From Candidatus Atribacteria bacterium 4572_76 (lineage in GTDB: Bacteria > Atribacterota > Phoenicimicrobiia > Phoenicimicrobiales > Phoenicimicrobiaceae): 5,149 nucleotides of DNA. A program made the position numbers and the translations under genes. The stretch spans positions 1 through 5,149 of the forward strand of contig NBMG01000102.1 of the NCBI GenBank assembly GCA_002084865.1, written 5' to 3'. Below, in pieces: positions 4,720 to 5,149 of the stretch. The notes under the pieces were generated by a model. It searched no databases. It saw nothing but the letters and a program-made list of their open reading frames with translations, and was not told the DNA's origin. Position 1 is the first letter of the stretch. Each line of letters begins with the position of its first letter.

Positions 4720-5149
4720 ATGAAAAAGAATGAAGAAAGTGCTTATGTTAGATTAGCGCGAGAGACGATTGAAAATTATGTAAAACAGGGGAAAATAATT
4801 ACTCCTCCAAAAGATTTGCCAGAAGAAATGATTAATCAAAAGGCAGGGGTATTTGTTTCTCTTAAAAAATTCGGTGATTTGAGGGGGTGCATCGGAACTT
4901 TTATGCCCACTCAGGAAAATATAGCCCAGGAGATTATAAAGAATGCTATTAGTGCTGCTATTGATGACCCTCGTTTTTCTCCCGTAACAGTTTTTGAATT
5001 AGAAGACTTGTCTATTTCAGTGGATGTCTTGTCTGCTCCGGAAGAAGTTAAGGATACTTCTCAGCTTGACCCTAAGAAATATGGAGTAATTGTTAGTAGT
5101 GGTTACAAAAAAGGTTTGCTATTACCTGATTTAGAGGGTGTGGATACAG
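4720..5149 (+). CDS. AMMECR1-domain protein, probable AmmeMemoRadiSam system protein A (3' end outside window)
   Basis: The first 143 residues are visible and the frame is open to the end; the family is usually about 180-200 long. The AMMECR1 signature LRGCIG is at 54-59, preceded by KAGVFVSLKKFGD. Further family features are ENIAQEIIKNAISAAIDDPRF (67-86 region), DLSISVDVLS and GLLLPDLEGVDT (132-143). There is no signal peptide or membrane segment, so it is probably a soluble cytoplasmic protein. In bacteria and archaea this domain is commonly encoded with a Memo-like protein and a radical SAM enzyme (the AmmeMemoRadiSam set), sometimes fused to Memo; the biochemical role is not established. 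Here it follows the hyp genes on the same strand, but 360 bp of repeats lie between, so it may be a separate unit. Codon use looks like that of its neighbours. Confidence 0.92.
   Translation, partial: MKKNEESAYVRLARETIENYVKQGKIITPPKDLPEEMINQKAGVFVSLKKFGDLRGCIGTFMPTQENIAQEIIKNAISAAIDDPRFSPVTVFELEDLSISVDVLSAPEEVKDTSQLDPKKYGVIVSSGYKKGLLLPDLEGVDT

Overview
The window is an AT-rich stretch of bacterial chromosome carrying a [NiFe]-hydrogenase maturation operon read on the + strand: hypF (3' part only), hypC, hypD, a decayed REP-associated transposase (RAYT) insertion, hypE, then the 5' part of an AMMECR1-domain gene. The hyp set points to an anaerobic or hydrogen-metabolising bacterium. Low GC, tight hypC/hypD coupling and intergenic tracts of short degenerate repeats fit an uncultured anaerobe (clostridial, Atribacterota- or Omnitrophota-like), but the sequence alone does not fix the phylum.

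Layout: 1-1320 hypF C-terminal part, with a perfect in-frame 54-bp tandem duplication. 1321-1485 spacer with a 7-bp tandem repeat, a REP-like hairpin and an 8-bp tandem repeat. 1486-1701 hypC. 1698-2774 hypD, overlapping hypC by TTGA. 2772-3271 RAYT relic bounded by inverted REP copies, with a third REP copy read through inside the gene. 3349-4359 hypE. 4360-4719 a 360-bp spacer with a 95-bp multi-hairpin element (4387-4481), an AT-rich inverted repeat and a long inverted array of degenerate octamers. 4720 to the end: AMMECR1-domain protein.

Function: HypF uses carbamoyl phosphate to carbamoylate the C-terminal cysteine of HypE. HypE dehydrates it with ATP to a thiocyanate. The HypC-HypD complex takes the cyanide onto its iron and delivers the Fe(CN)2CO unit to the hydrogenase large subunit. 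All signature residues are visible, including HypC Cys2, the HypD cysteines and the HypE C-terminal PRIC. The AMMECR1 gene probably belongs to the AmmeMemoRadiSam set, whose role is unknown.

The least ordinary content is the repeat layer. Six hairpins share one design, a GTAG foot plus an 8-bp stem starting GGG, while the inner stem sequence changes, in one case by three compensatory base-pair changes. This matches the GTAG-plus-hairpin substrates known for RAYT enzymes, and a broken RAYT gene lies among them. I see no clear new multi-gene system in the coding content.
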